Source of the DNA: Streptomyces sp. HNM0574
Lineage (GTDB): Bacteria > Actinomycetota > Actinomycetes > Streptomycetales > Streptomycetaceae
Direction: 5' to 3'
Length of the DNA stretch: 64,000 nt
Assembly (NCBI RefSeq): GCF_012726235.1
Contig: NZ_JAASAH010000018.1
Location: forward strand, 62,001-126,000
Both the position numbers and the translations under genes were made by a program. Below are positions 10,390 through 17,993 of this stretch, in pieces. Position 1 is the stretch's first letter. Every line of letters starts with the position of its first letter. The notes below the pieces were generated by a model, which saw only the letters and a list, made by a program, of their open reading frames with translations, was not told the origin of the DNA and made no database searches.

Positions 10390-10598
10390 GCGGCCCCCTT
10401 CCGCGTCGGGCCGGCGGCACGGACACGCGCGTGCGCCGGCCACCCGATGAACTCCCCGGGACGGGTGGGGCGCCCCGGGGCGCCGCCGTCGCGCGGGTTC
10501 CCCGGAGTCTTCCCGGTTCGCGCCCGCGCCAACTCCCTTTCCGCGCCGGGGTTTTCGGCGTCCCGCAGCCGGGGGTGACAGCCGCCCGCCGGGTCGCG

Positions 10599-10627
10599 TT
10601 GACGCGCCCGGGGAACGGGCGGACACT
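10599..10627 (+). promoter_or_regulatory. Candidate promoter of the aldehyde dehydrogenase gene
   Basis: TTGACG (10599-10604), a 17-base spacer, then GACACT (10622-10627). The operator begins exactly 14 bases after the -10, as at pobA, where TTGACA-N18-GAGACT is likewise followed by 14 bases and the same operator. This matched layout is the main support. Confidence 0.5.
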
Positions 10628-10641
10628 GCGGGCAGGTCCGA

Positions 10642-10670
10642 GTGAACGCGAGTTCACCAGGCGAACAAGG
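10642..10670 (+). promoter_or_regulatory. IclR-type operator in front of the aldehyde dehydrogenase gene
   Basis: GTGAAC, three bases, then AGTTCACCAGGCGAACAAGG. The 20-base part is identical to the pobA operator at 23088-23107 (opposite strand), and the TGAAC half-site is at the same distance. It contains three half-sites: TGAAC, GTTCACC and GGCGAAC. It ends 62 bases before the start codon and lies just downstream of the predicted transcription start, which suits repression. Confidence 0.7.
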
Positions 10671-10732
10671 CCCTGCGGCCGTCGCTCCCGGGCCGCACCG
10701 CACCGCCCCCGCACCCCGAAGGACCCCGTCTC

Positions 10733-12193
10733 ATGACCCTCCAGCGCGAGCTGCTGATCGACGGCAAGGACTCCCCCGCCGCCTCCGGACGCACGGCCGA
10801 GGACGTCGACCCCTACACCGGCGAGGTGTACGCCACCGTGGCCGCCGCGGGACCCGAGGACGTCACCCGCGCCGTGGACGCGGCCCAGGCCGCCTTCGAC
10901 GCCTGGGCAGCGCTCGACCCCTTCGCCCGCAGGAAGATCCTGCTGGACGCCGCCGACCTGCTGGAGTCCCGGGGCGAGCAGGCCGTGGAGCTGATGGCGC
11001 GGGAGGCGGGCGGCGCCCGGCCCTGGGCCCTGTTCAACGTGCGGCTGGGCGCGAACATCCTCCGCGAGGCCGGCGCCGCCGTGACGGCGCCCCGCGGCGA
11101 GGTGCTCAGCTCGCAGGAGACGGGCAAGCTCGGCCTCGCCGTGCGGGAGCCGGTCGGCGTGGTGGCGGCCTTCTCGCCGTGGAACGCGCCGGTGATCCTC
11201 GGGGTGCGCTCGGTGGCCGCCGCGCTCGCCGCGGGCAACACGGTGGTGATGAAGCCCAGCGAGGACGCGCCGCTGGCCTGCGGCCTGTTCGTCGCCGACG
11301 TGCTGCGGGACGCCGGGCTCCCGGACGGCGTGCTGAACGTCGTCACCAACGACCCGGCGGACGCGGCGGAGATCGCCGAGACCCTGGTCGCCGACCCCCG
11401 GGTGCGGGCGGTCAACTTCACCGGCTCGACGCACGTCGGCCGCATCATCGGCACCCACGCTGCGCGCCATCTCAAGCCCGCCGTCCTGGAGTTGGGCGGC
11501 AAGAACGCCGTCGTCGTCCTCGACGACGCGGACGTGGACTACGCGGTGGACGCCGTGACCTTCGGCGTCTTCATGAACGCCGGGCAGATCTGCATGTCCG
11601 GCGACCGGGTCCTGGTGCACGAGTCGCTGGCCGGCGAGTTCAGCGCCCGGCTCGCCGAGAAGGTGAGCGGCCTCCCGGCCGGTGACCCGGGCGAGCCGAG
11701 CACCGTGATCGGCCCGCTGGTCAGCCGGGACGCGGCCCGCCGGGTCGCCGCGCTGGTCGCGGACGCGGTCGCCAAGGGCGCCACCGTCCTCACCGGCGGC
11801 GGCGAGCCCGAGGGCGCGGTGCACCCGGCGACGGTGCTCACCGGCGTGCCGCGGGACGCGGAGCTGTACCACGGCGAGGCGTTCGGCCCGGTGTGCGTGA
11901 TCGACACCTTCGGCACCGACGACGAGGCCGTCGCCCTGGCCAACGACACCGAGAACGGGCTCACCGCCGGCGTCATCACGGAGAACGGCACCCACGGGCT
12001 GCGCGTCGCCCGCCGGATCCGCACCGGGATCGTGCACGTCAACGACCAGTCGGTGGCGGACGAACCGCAGGCGCCGTTCGGCGGGTTCAAGGCCAGCGGG
12101 TACGGCCGGTTCGGCGGGCGCTGGGGCATCGAGGCGTTCTCCAACACCCGCTGGGTCACCCTGGCCACCGAGCAGGCGCAGTACCCGTTCTGA
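10733..12193 (+). CDS. Aromatic-type aldehyde dehydrogenase (benzaldehyde/vanillin/salicylaldehyde class)
   Basis: 486 residues, ALDH superfamily. FSPWNAPVIL is the N-terminal cofactor region, FTGSTHVGR the NAD-binding loop, LELGGKN carries the general-base Glu (about 253), and NAGQICMS the nucleophile Cys (about 287). The ending PFGGFKASGYGRFGG is typical of vanillin, benzaldehyde and salicylaldehyde dehydrogenases. It oxidises an aldehyde to the carboxylate with NAD(P)+. Because its operator is the same as that of pobA, the likely substrate is an aromatic aldehyde such as 4-hydroxybenzaldehyde, delivering 4-hydroxybenzoate to PobA; this pathway link is inference. It is convergent with the alpha/beta hydrolase gene. 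Confidence 0.88.
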   Translation: MTLQRELLIDGKDSPAASGRTAEDVDPYTGEVYATVAAAGPEDVTRAVDAAQAAFDAWAALDPFARRKILLDAADLLESRGEQAVELMAREAGGARPWALFNVRLGANILREAGAAVTAPRGEVLSSQETGKLGLAVREPVGVVAAFSPWNAPVILGVRSVAAALAAGNTVVMKPSEDAPLACGLFVADVLRDAGLPDGVLNVVTNDPADAAEIAETLVADPRVRAVNFTGSTHVGRIIGTHAARHLKPAVLELGGKNAVVVLDDADVDYAVDAVTFGVFMNAGQICMSGDRVLVHESLAGEFSARLAEKVSGLPAGDPGEPSTVIGPLVSRDAARRVAALVADAVAKGATVLTGGGEPEGAVHPATVLTGVPRDAELYHGEAFGPVCVIDTFGTDDEAVALANDTENGLTAGVITENGTHGLRVARRIRTGIVHVNDQSVADEPQAPFGGFKASGYGRFGGRWGIEAFSNTRWVTLATEQAQYPF

Positions 12194-12200
12194 CCCCCGG

Positions 12201-13118
12201 TCAGCCGACGGAGTCGAGGAAGTCCAGGATCCGGCGGTTGACCTGCTCGGCGTGGTCGATCTGCGGCCCGTGCCCGGTGGCGCGGACGATCTCGGCGCGC
12301 GCCCCCGGCACCAGCCGCGGCACCCGTTCCGCCTGGCGCCGGGGGTGCACCAGCAGGCTCCGCTCGCCGAGCACCAGGTACAACGGCGTGCGGAGGGTGC
12401 GCAGTTCGTCCTCGGTGAGCGGGAGCGGCGCCGGGCGCCGGATGCGGTGGGCGCGCACCCCGGCGCGGATCATGGCCCGCAGTTCGGGGACGACGAGGAC
12501 GGGCTGTTCCAGCCAGGCGGCCAGCCGGGGGCGCAGCGCGCGGGGCGCGAAGGTCGCGAAGTAGCCGGCGAAGATCCAGGCGAAGAAGCGGAGGCCGACC
12601 TTCTCCAGCCCGCCGGGATCGAGCAGGGTGACGGAGGCGAGGCGGCCGGGGGCGCGGTGCGCCTGGTTCAGCGCGAGCCATCCGCCGTAGGAGCTGCCGA
12701 CGAGGTGGACGCGGTCGAGACCGAGCCCGTCGAGCGTCTCCTCCAGCCAGGCCGCGGCGCGTTCGGGCTGGTGGACGGCCTCGCGCTGGACGCTGCGGCC
12801 GGGGTCGCCGGGGGTGTCGACGGCGTAGACCGGGCGTTCGGCGGCGAACGCGGGCGTGTTCGGGTACCACATCGCGGAGCAGCTGCCCGAGCCGTGCACC
12901 AGGACGACGGGGGTGCGGGCGGCCGCCGGCCCCTCGGTCGGCCCGTACCGGTAGACGTGGGTGGTGCCCGCGCGGGTCTCCACGTCGGTCTCCGCGACGG
13001 CGGGCGCGCCCAGCGCGTAGACGGCGTCGCAGGCGGCGAAGTAGCGGTCGCGCAGCGCCTCGTCGACGTAGCGGCCGACGTCGGCCGGGACACCCTCGCG
13101 GGTCACGGATTCGGACAC
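12201..13118 (-). CDS. Alpha/beta-fold hydrolase
   Basis: 305 residues from GTG 13118, eight bases after AGGAGG. The oxyanion motif HGSGS, nucleophile elbow GSSYGG, and C-terminal GHGPQIDHAEQVNRRILDFL with the catalytic His define an alpha/beta hydrolase. It resembles carboxylesterases or C-C hydrolases of unknown substrate. A long in-frame extension beyond 13118 is antisense to the tetR gene and is not part of the protein. It is divergent from tetR, with two perfect palindromes between, so expression is probably induced when TetR binds its ligand. Confidence 0.88.
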   Translation of the reverse strand: MSESVTREGVPADVGRYVDEALRDRYFAACDAVYALGAPAVAETDVETRAGTTHVYRYGPTEGPAAARTPVVLVHGSGSCSAMWYPNTPAFAAERPVYAVDTPGDPGRSVQREAVHQPERAAAWLEETLDGLGLDRVHLVGSSYGGWLALNQAHRAPGRLASVTLLDPGGLEKVGLRFFAWIFAGYFATFAPRALRPRLAAWLEQPVLVVPELRAMIRAGVRAHRIRRPAPLPLTEDELRTLRTPLYLVLGERSLLVHPRRQAERVPRLVPGARAEIVRATGHGPQIDHAEQVNRRILDFLDSVG

Positions 13119-13149
13119 GGTGCACCTCCTGGGGAGCGTCACTCTCTCG

Positions 13150-13187
13150 TGGTACGACGGTACCACTGTGGTGGTACGGCGGTACCA
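13150..13187. promoter_or_regulatory. Tandem TetR operators
   Basis: Two copies of TGGTAC-N4-GTACCA (13150-13165 with spacer GACG; 13172-13187 with spacer GGCG), each with perfect six-base arms. Their centres are 22 bases apart, about two helical turns. They sit in the 132-base gap between the hydrolase and the divergent tetR gene, the classic position for a self-regulating TetR repressor. Confidence 0.75.
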
Positions 13188-13250
13188 TCTCAGGGTGCGG
13201 GCCCCGGCGGCCCGCGCGCGCACCGGAGCCAGCGAGGAGGAGACCGGCCG

Positions 13251-13868
13251 ATGAGCAGGCGTGTGGACCACGACGAGCGGCGCGGGGAGATCGCCGCGGC
13301 CCTCGTCCGGGTGGCGGGGCGGCGCGGGCTGCACGCCGTGCGGATGCGGGACACGGCCGAGGAGGCCGGGGTGTCGGTGCGGCTGGTGCAGTACTACTTC
13401 GACACCAAGGAGAAGCTGCTGCACCACGGACTCCAGTACCTCGCCGACGAGTTCGGCCGCCGCGTCGCCGCCCGGCTCGCCGAGGCCGGGGAGGACCCGG
13501 GCCCGCGCGAGAAGATCGACGCGCTGCTCATGGTCTCGCTGCCGGCCGACGAGGAGAGCCGCACCTTCCACCTCGTCTGGACCTCGTACGCGGTGCTCGC
13601 CGTGACGGACGAGGCGCTGGCCGCGCAGCCCTTCCTCAGCAGGCCGGACGCCGCCGAGGACCTGGTCGCCGGGCTGCTGGAGGAGGCGGCCGGGCAGGGC
13701 CTCACCGAGCCGGGGCTCGACGCGCGGACCGAGGCCGTCGCCCTGCTGGCCCTGTCGGCCGGGCTCGGCACCGCCGTCCTCAGCGGCCAGCGGGACCCCG
13801 GCTCCGCCGCGGCCGTCCTCCGCCACCAGCTCGGCCGGCTCTTCCGGGACGGGGAGCGAACGGGCTGA
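13251..13868 (+). CDS. TetR-family transcriptional repressor
   Basis: 205 residues, start supported by GAGGAGGAG. The N-terminal DNA-binding domain reads RRGEIAAALVRVAGRRGLHAVRMRDTAEEAGVSVRLVQYYFDTKEKLL, with the TetR hallmark YYFDTKEKLL. The C-terminal ligand and dimer domain is about 150 residues (PADEESRTFHLVWTSYAVLA). It probably represses itself and the divergent alpha/beta hydrolase through the two palindromes at 13150-13187, and releases them on binding a small molecule related to the hydrolase substrate. Confidence 0.9.
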   Translation: MSRRVDHDERRGEIAAALVRVAGRRGLHAVRMRDTAEEAGVSVRLVQYYFDTKEKLLHHGLQYLADEFGRRVAARLAEAGEDPGPREKIDALLMVSLPADEESRTFHLVWTSYAVLAVTDEALAAQPFLSRPDAAEDLVAGLLEEAAGQGLTEPGLDARTEAVALLALSAGLGTAVLSGQRDPGSAAAVLRHQLGRLFRDGERTG

Positions 13869-13900
13869 CGCGGACGGGGCACAGCTCTCCTCGGCGGGTA

Positions 13901-13920
13901 CGTATCGGGTCGTATCCGGT
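13901..13920. promoter_or_regulatory. Tandem 10-base repeat before the Gfo/Idh operon
   Basis: CGTATCGGGT followed directly by CGTATCCGGT, nine of ten bases identical, in one-turn register, 25 bases before the GTG start. It is a possible regulator site for the three-gene operon; the regulator is not identifiable in the window. Confidence 0.35.
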
Positions 13921-13944
13921 GGACGGACGAGGAGGACGGGTCAC

Positions 13945-15096
13945 GTGACACGCAGGACGGTGCGGATCGCCATGAACGGCGTCACCGGACGGATGGGCCA
14001 CCGCCAGCACCTGGTCAGATCGGTCCTGGCACTCCGCGAACAGGGCGGGCTCGACCTGGGGGACGGCGAGGTGCTGTGGCCCGAACCCGTGCTGGTCGGC
14101 CGGCGCGGCCACGCGCTGGCGGAACTGGCCGGACGGTACGGGCTGGACGAGTGGTCCACCGACCTGGACGCCGTGCTCGCCGACCCGTCCGTCGAGGTCT
14201 ACTTCGACGCACAGGTGACAGTGGCCCGCGAGGAGGCGCTGCGCCGGGCGATCGCGGCGGGCAAGCACGTCTACGCGGAGAAGCCGGCCGCTTCGGACCT
14301 GGCGGGCGCGCTGGAGCTGGCCAGGAGCGCGCGGGCCGCCGGCGTCCGGCACGGCGTGGTGCAGGACAAGCTGTTCCTGCCGGGGCTGCGGAAGCTGAAG
14401 CGGCTGGTGGACGGCGGCTTCTTCGGCCACGTGCTGTCCGTGCGCGGCGAGTTCGGCTACTGGGTCTTCGAGGGCGACTGGCAGGAGGCGCAGCGCCCGT
14501 CCTGGAACTACCGCGCGGAGGACGGCGGCGGCATCGTCGCCGACATGTTCCCGCACTGGGAGTACGTGCTGCACGAGCTGTTCGGCCCGGTCCGCTCGGT
14601 GCAGGCGCTCGCCACGACGCACATCCCGCGCCGCCGGGACGAGCGGGGCGAGCCGTACGCGGCGACCGCGGACGACGCGGCGTACAGCGTCCTCGAACTG
14701 GACGGCGGGATCGTCGCGCAGATCAACTCCTCGTGGGCGGTGCGCGTCGCCCGGGACGAGCTGCTGGAGTTCCAGGTGGACGGCACGGAGGGTTCGGCCG
14801 TCGCCGGGCTGCGCGGGTGCCGCGTGCAGCACCGGTCGGTGACGCCGAAGCCCGTGTGGAACCCGGACCTTCCGGCGGGCGATTCCTTCCGGGAGCAGTG
14901 GCAGGAGGTGCCGGACAACGGGGAGTTCGACAACGCGTTCAAGGCCCAGTGGGAGCACTTCCTCCGGCACGTGGCGCGGGGCACCCCCTTCCCCTGGGAC
15001 CTCGTGGCCGGGGCGCGCGGAGTGCAGCTGGCCGAACTGGCGCTGGCCTCCTCGGCCGGGGGCCGCCGGATGGCCGTCCCGGAGCTGTCCCTGTGA
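13945..15096 (+). CDS. Gfo/Idh/MocA-family oxidoreductase
   Basis: 383 residues, GTG start with GAGGAGGA upstream. An N-terminal Rossmann domain (VRIAMNGVTGRMG), the AEKPA motif at about 111-115 with the family's catalytic Lys, and the second domain with ADMFPHWEYVL complete the family pattern. The reaction is NAD(P)-dependent oxidation or reduction of a sugar or polyol, often at C3. It is the first of three genes joined by GTGA and ATGA overlaps, with a DUF993 protein and a xylose-isomerase-type TIM barrel, which points to a dedicated sugar or cyclitol breakdown route. The substrate is unknown. Confidence 0.88.
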   Translation: MTRRTVRIAMNGVTGRMGHRQHLVRSVLALREQGGLDLGDGEVLWPEPVLVGRRGHALAELAGRYGLDEWSTDLDAVLADPSVEVYFDAQVTVAREEALRRAIAAGKHVYAEKPAASDLAGALELARSARAAGVRHGVVQDKLFLPGLRKLKRLVDGGFFGHVLSVRGEFGYWVFEGDWQEAQRPSWNYRAEDGGGIVADMFPHWEYVLHELFGPVRSVQALATTHIPRRRDERGEPYAATADDAAYSVLELDGGIVAQINSSWAVRVARDELLEFQVDGTEGSAVAGLRGCRVQHRSVTPKPVWNPDLPAGDSFREQWQEVPDNGEFDNAFKAQWEHFLRHVARGTPFPWDLVAGARGVQLAELALASSAGGRRMAVPELSL

Positions 15097-16262
15097 GCGC
15101 GGGCATCCGGCTCCCGGACGGGAACGGGGAGCTGCGTACGTACGTCCCGCGCACCGAACCCGCCGTCGGCCCGACCGAGGTGGCCCAACCGCCCCGTGCG
15201 CGCGCCGTGTTCGCCGCCGCGCACGTGGTCGCCGACCCGTACGCGGAGACCTCGCCGGACGGGCCGGCGCGGCTGGACTGGGAGGCCACGCTCGCGTTCC
15301 GGCGGCACCTGTGGGCGCACGGGCTGGGCGTCGCCGAGGCGATGGACACCGCGCAGCGCGGCATGGGCCTGGACTGGGCGGGCGCGGCCGGGCTGATCCG
15401 GCGTTCGGCGGCCGAGGCGCGGGCCGTCGGCGGCGCCCTCGTCTGCGGGGCCGGTACGGATCAACTCCCGCCCGGCACCGCGGACCTGGCGGCGGTGCGG
15501 GCCGCGTACGAGGAGCAGCTGGAGGTGGTCGAGGCGGCCGGTGCGCGGGCGGTGCTGATGGCGTCCCGCGCGCTGGCGGCCGCGGCGCGCGGCCCGGAGG
15601 ACTACGCCGGGGTGTACGGGCACCTGCTGCGGCAGGCGGCGGAGCCTGTGGTGCTGCACTGGCTGGGGCCGATGTTCGACCCGGCGCTGACGGGCTACTG
15701 GGGCAGCCCGGACCTGGACGAGGCCACCGCCGCCTTCCTCCGCGTCGTCGCCACGCACCCGGAGAAGGTCGACGGGGTGAAGGTGTCCCTGCTCGACCCC
15801 GGGCGCGAGCGGGCGCTGCGGCGCGCGCTGCCGGCGGGGGTGCGCTGCTACACCGGCGACGACTTCCACTACCCGGAGCTCGTCGAGGGCAACGCGGAGG
15901 GCTTCAGCGACGCGCTGCTCGGCGTCTTCGACCCGCTCGCGCCGCTCGCCGCCCGCGCGGTACGCCACCTGGACACCGGCGGGACGGCGGCATTCCGCGC
16001 GGTGCTCGACCCGACGGTTCCCCTGGCCCGGCACCTGTTCGCGGCGCCGACCCGCTACTACAAGACGGGCGTGGTGCTGCTCGCCTGGCTGGCCGGGTTC
16101 CAGGAGCACTTCGTGATGGCGGGCGGCCTCCAGTCGGCCCGTTCGCTCCCCCATCTGGCCCGCGCCTACGAACTGGCCGACGGGATCGGCCTGTTCCCCG
16201 ACCCGGGCCTCGCCCGGCACCGCATGCGGCAGCTGCTCGACCTCCACGGAGTCCGGCCATGA
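15093..16262 (+). CDS. DUF993 family protein (DHDPS-like TIM barrel)
   Basis: 389 residues from a GTG that overlaps the preceding stop by four bases. It matches the DUF993 family, distant relatives of dihydrodipicolinate synthase: ADPYAETSPDGPARLDWEATLAFRRHLW near the N-terminus, LHWLGPMFDPALTGYWGS in the middle, VDGVKVSLLD with a Lys at the position where DHDPS aldolases form a Schiff base, then CYTGDDFHYPELV. It is probably an aldolase or lyase acting on the product of the neighbouring dehydrogenase. This is inference, since no DUF993 reaction is known to me. Confidence 0.85.
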   Translation: MSAGIRLPDGNGELRTYVPRTEPAVGPTEVAQPPRARAVFAAAHVVADPYAETSPDGPARLDWEATLAFRRHLWAHGLGVAEAMDTAQRGMGLDWAGAAGLIRRSAAEARAVGGALVCGAGTDQLPPGTADLAAVRAAYEEQLEVVEAAGARAVLMASRALAAAARGPEDYAGVYGHLLRQAAEPVVLHWLGPMFDPALTGYWGSPDLDEATAAFLRVVATHPEKVDGVKVSLLDPGRERALRRALPAGVRCYTGDDFHYPELVEGNAEGFSDALLGVFDPLAPLAARAVRHLDTGGTAAFRAVLDPTVPLARHLFAAPTRYYKTGVVLLAWLAGFQEHFVMAGGLQSARSLPHLARAYELADGIGLFPDPGLARHRMRQLLDLHGVRP

Positions 16263-17092
16263 CGGGTGACTACGCACGTCTCTCCATCAACCAGCAGACC
16301 GTCAAGCAGCTCCCGCTGCCCGAGCTCACGGAGCACCTCGCCCGGCTCGGCGTCCCCGGCGTCGGACTGTGGCGCGGGCCGGTGCGGGAGTACGGCCCGG
16401 AGCGCGCGGCGCGGCTGGTGCGGGACGCGGGGCTGACCGTCACCTCGCTGTGCCGGGGCGGCTTCCTCACCGACCCCGGCGCGCAGGCGCGCGAGCGGGC
16501 GCTCGCGGACAACCGGCGGGCGCTGGACGAGGCCGCCGCGCTCGGCACCGGCGTCCTCGTCCTCGTCGCGGGCGGTCTGCCGCCGGGCAGCCGGGACCTG
16601 CCGGGCGCCAGGGAACGGATCGCGGACGCGCTGGGCGAACTGGCCCCGTACGCGCGGGAGCGGGGCGTCACGCTCGCCGTCGAGCCGCTGCACCCGATGT
16701 ACGCGGCGGACCGCTGCGCCGTCTCCACCCTCGGGCAGGCGCTCGACCTGGCGGAGCGCTTCCCCGCCGCCGAGGTCGGCGTCGCGGTGGACACCTACCA
16801 CCTGTGGTGGGACGACGGGCTGGCCCGGCAGATCGCGCGGGCCGGACGCGGCGGACGGATCGCGCTGTTCCAGGTCGCCGACTGGGTCACGCCGCTGCCC
16901 GAGGGCGTGCTGACCGGGCGCGGGCAGCTCGGGGACGGGGTGATCGACCTGCGCGGGCTGCGCGCCCAGGCCGACGCGGCGGGCTACGCGGGCCCCGTCG
17001 AGGTGGAGATCTTCAACGAGGGCCTGTGGGCCCGCGACGGCGCGCGCGTCCTGGCCGAGACCGCCGAACGGTACGTGCGGCACGTGCGGTGA
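16259..17092 (+). CDS. Sugar-phosphate isomerase/epimerase family TIM barrel
   Basis: 277 residues, ATG overlapping the previous stop as ATGA. The xylose-isomerase-like barrel is recognisable by LAVEPLHPMYAADRC, VGVAVDTYHLWWD, FQVADWV and VEVEIFNEGLW, where Glu/Asp/His residues (EPLHP, DTYH, EIF) form the metal site. It acts as an isomerase, epimerase or dehydratase on a sugar or keto-sugar made by the Gfo/Idh enzyme. Coupling of all three genes indicates one pathway and one regulator. The exact substrate cannot be read from the sequence. Confidence 0.88.
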   Translation: MTGDYARLSINQQTVKQLPLPELTEHLARLGVPGVGLWRGPVREYGPERAARLVRDAGLTVTSLCRGGFLTDPGAQARERALADNRRALDEAAALGTGVLVLVAGGLPPGSRDLPGARERIADALGELAPYARERGVTLAVEPLHPMYAADRCAVSTLGQALDLAERFPAAEVGVAVDTYHLWWDDGLARQIARAGRGGRIALFQVADWVTPLPEGVLTGRGQLGDGVIDLRGLRAQADAAGYAGPVEVEIFNEGLWARDGARVLAETAERYVRHVR

Positions 17093-17190
17093 GGCAGCGA
17101 CGCCGATGATTCCCGGCGGGTCCGGCGGTCGTTCCCCGTGCACCCCGTGACGCCTCGCGTGACGGCCGACGGAGAACGGAGAGCGGAGAG

Positions 17191-17976
17191 ATGGCACTTC
17201 CCGAGGGAGTACGGCGCCCCGACGTGGTCGGCAGGGAGGAGTGGCTCCGGGCCCGCAAGGAGCTGCTGGCCGAGGAGAAGCGGCTGCGCCGCGCGCAGGA
17301 CGCGCTGAACGCCAGGCGCCGCAGACTGCCGATGGTCCGGATCGAGAAGGAGTACCTCTTCGAGGGCCCCGGCGGCACGGTCGGCCTGCGGGACCTGTTC
17401 GGCGACCGCAGCCAGCTGTACGTGCACCACTTCATGTGGCGGGACGAGGAGGACCGGGGCTGCCCCAGCTGCACCGCGGCGGCCGAACTGCACTTCACCC
17501 CCGCGTTCCTGGCGCATCTTCAGGAGCGGGACGTCACCTTCGTCTGTGTGTCGCGGGCGCCGCTGGCCTCGATCGAGAGCTACCGCGGCGAGCGGGGCTG
17601 GACCTTCCCCTGGTACTCCTCGGCGGGCGGCGACTTCCCGTACGACTTCCACGTCTCGCTGGACGAGCGCGTCGCCCCCGTCGAGTACAACTACCGCACC
17701 AAGGAGGAGCTGTCGGCCTCGGGCTTCCCGGAGGAGGCGATGCGCGGCGACCTGCCGGGCAACAGCGTGTTCCTGCGGGACGGGGACGAGGTCTTCCACA
17801 CCTACTCGGCCTACGCGCGGGGCCTCGACCAGCTCTTCGCCCCGTACCACTTCCTCGACCTGACCCCGTACGGCCGCCAGGAGGCGTGGGAGGACTCCCC
17901 CGCGGGCTGGCCGCAGCGCCCGACGTACGCGCCGGGCCGGCTGACCCCGCGCCCGGGCGGAGGGGAGTGCTGCTGA
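17191..17976 (+). CDS. DUF899 (thioredoxin-like) protein
   Basis: 261 residues with a GGAGAG ribosome binding site. It has the DUF899 layout: an N-terminal helix rich in Arg and Glu (REEWLRARKELLAEEKRLRRAQDALNA in parts), EYLFEGPGGTVGLRDLF, then HHFMWRDEEDRGCPSCTAAAE with CxxC, FVCVSRAPLASIESY, and a C-terminal Gly/Cys end. The fold is thioredoxin-like and the CPSC pair could be redox-active. Its biological role is unknown. It stands alone, followed by the convergent end of a histidine kinase gene. Confidence 0.85.
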   Translation: MALPEGVRRPDVVGREEWLRARKELLAEEKRLRRAQDALNARRRRLPMVRIEKEYLFEGPGGTVGLRDLFGDRSQLYVHHFMWRDEEDRGCPSCTAAAELHFTPAFLAHLQERDVTFVCVSRAPLASIESYRGERGWTFPWYSSAGGDFPYDFHVSLDERVAPVEYNYRTKEELSASGFPEEAMRGDLPGNSVFLRDGDEVFHTYSAYARGLDQLFAPYHFLDLTPYGRQEAWEDSPAGWPQRPTYAPGRLTPRPGGGECC

Positions 17977-17993
17977 CGCCGGTTCGGCCCGGC

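Noticed and set aside
12252-13250. Upstream extension of the tetR frame
   Set aside because: It is antisense to the alpha/beta hydrolase; the TetR HTH begins right after ATG 13251, which has a strong ribosome binding site.
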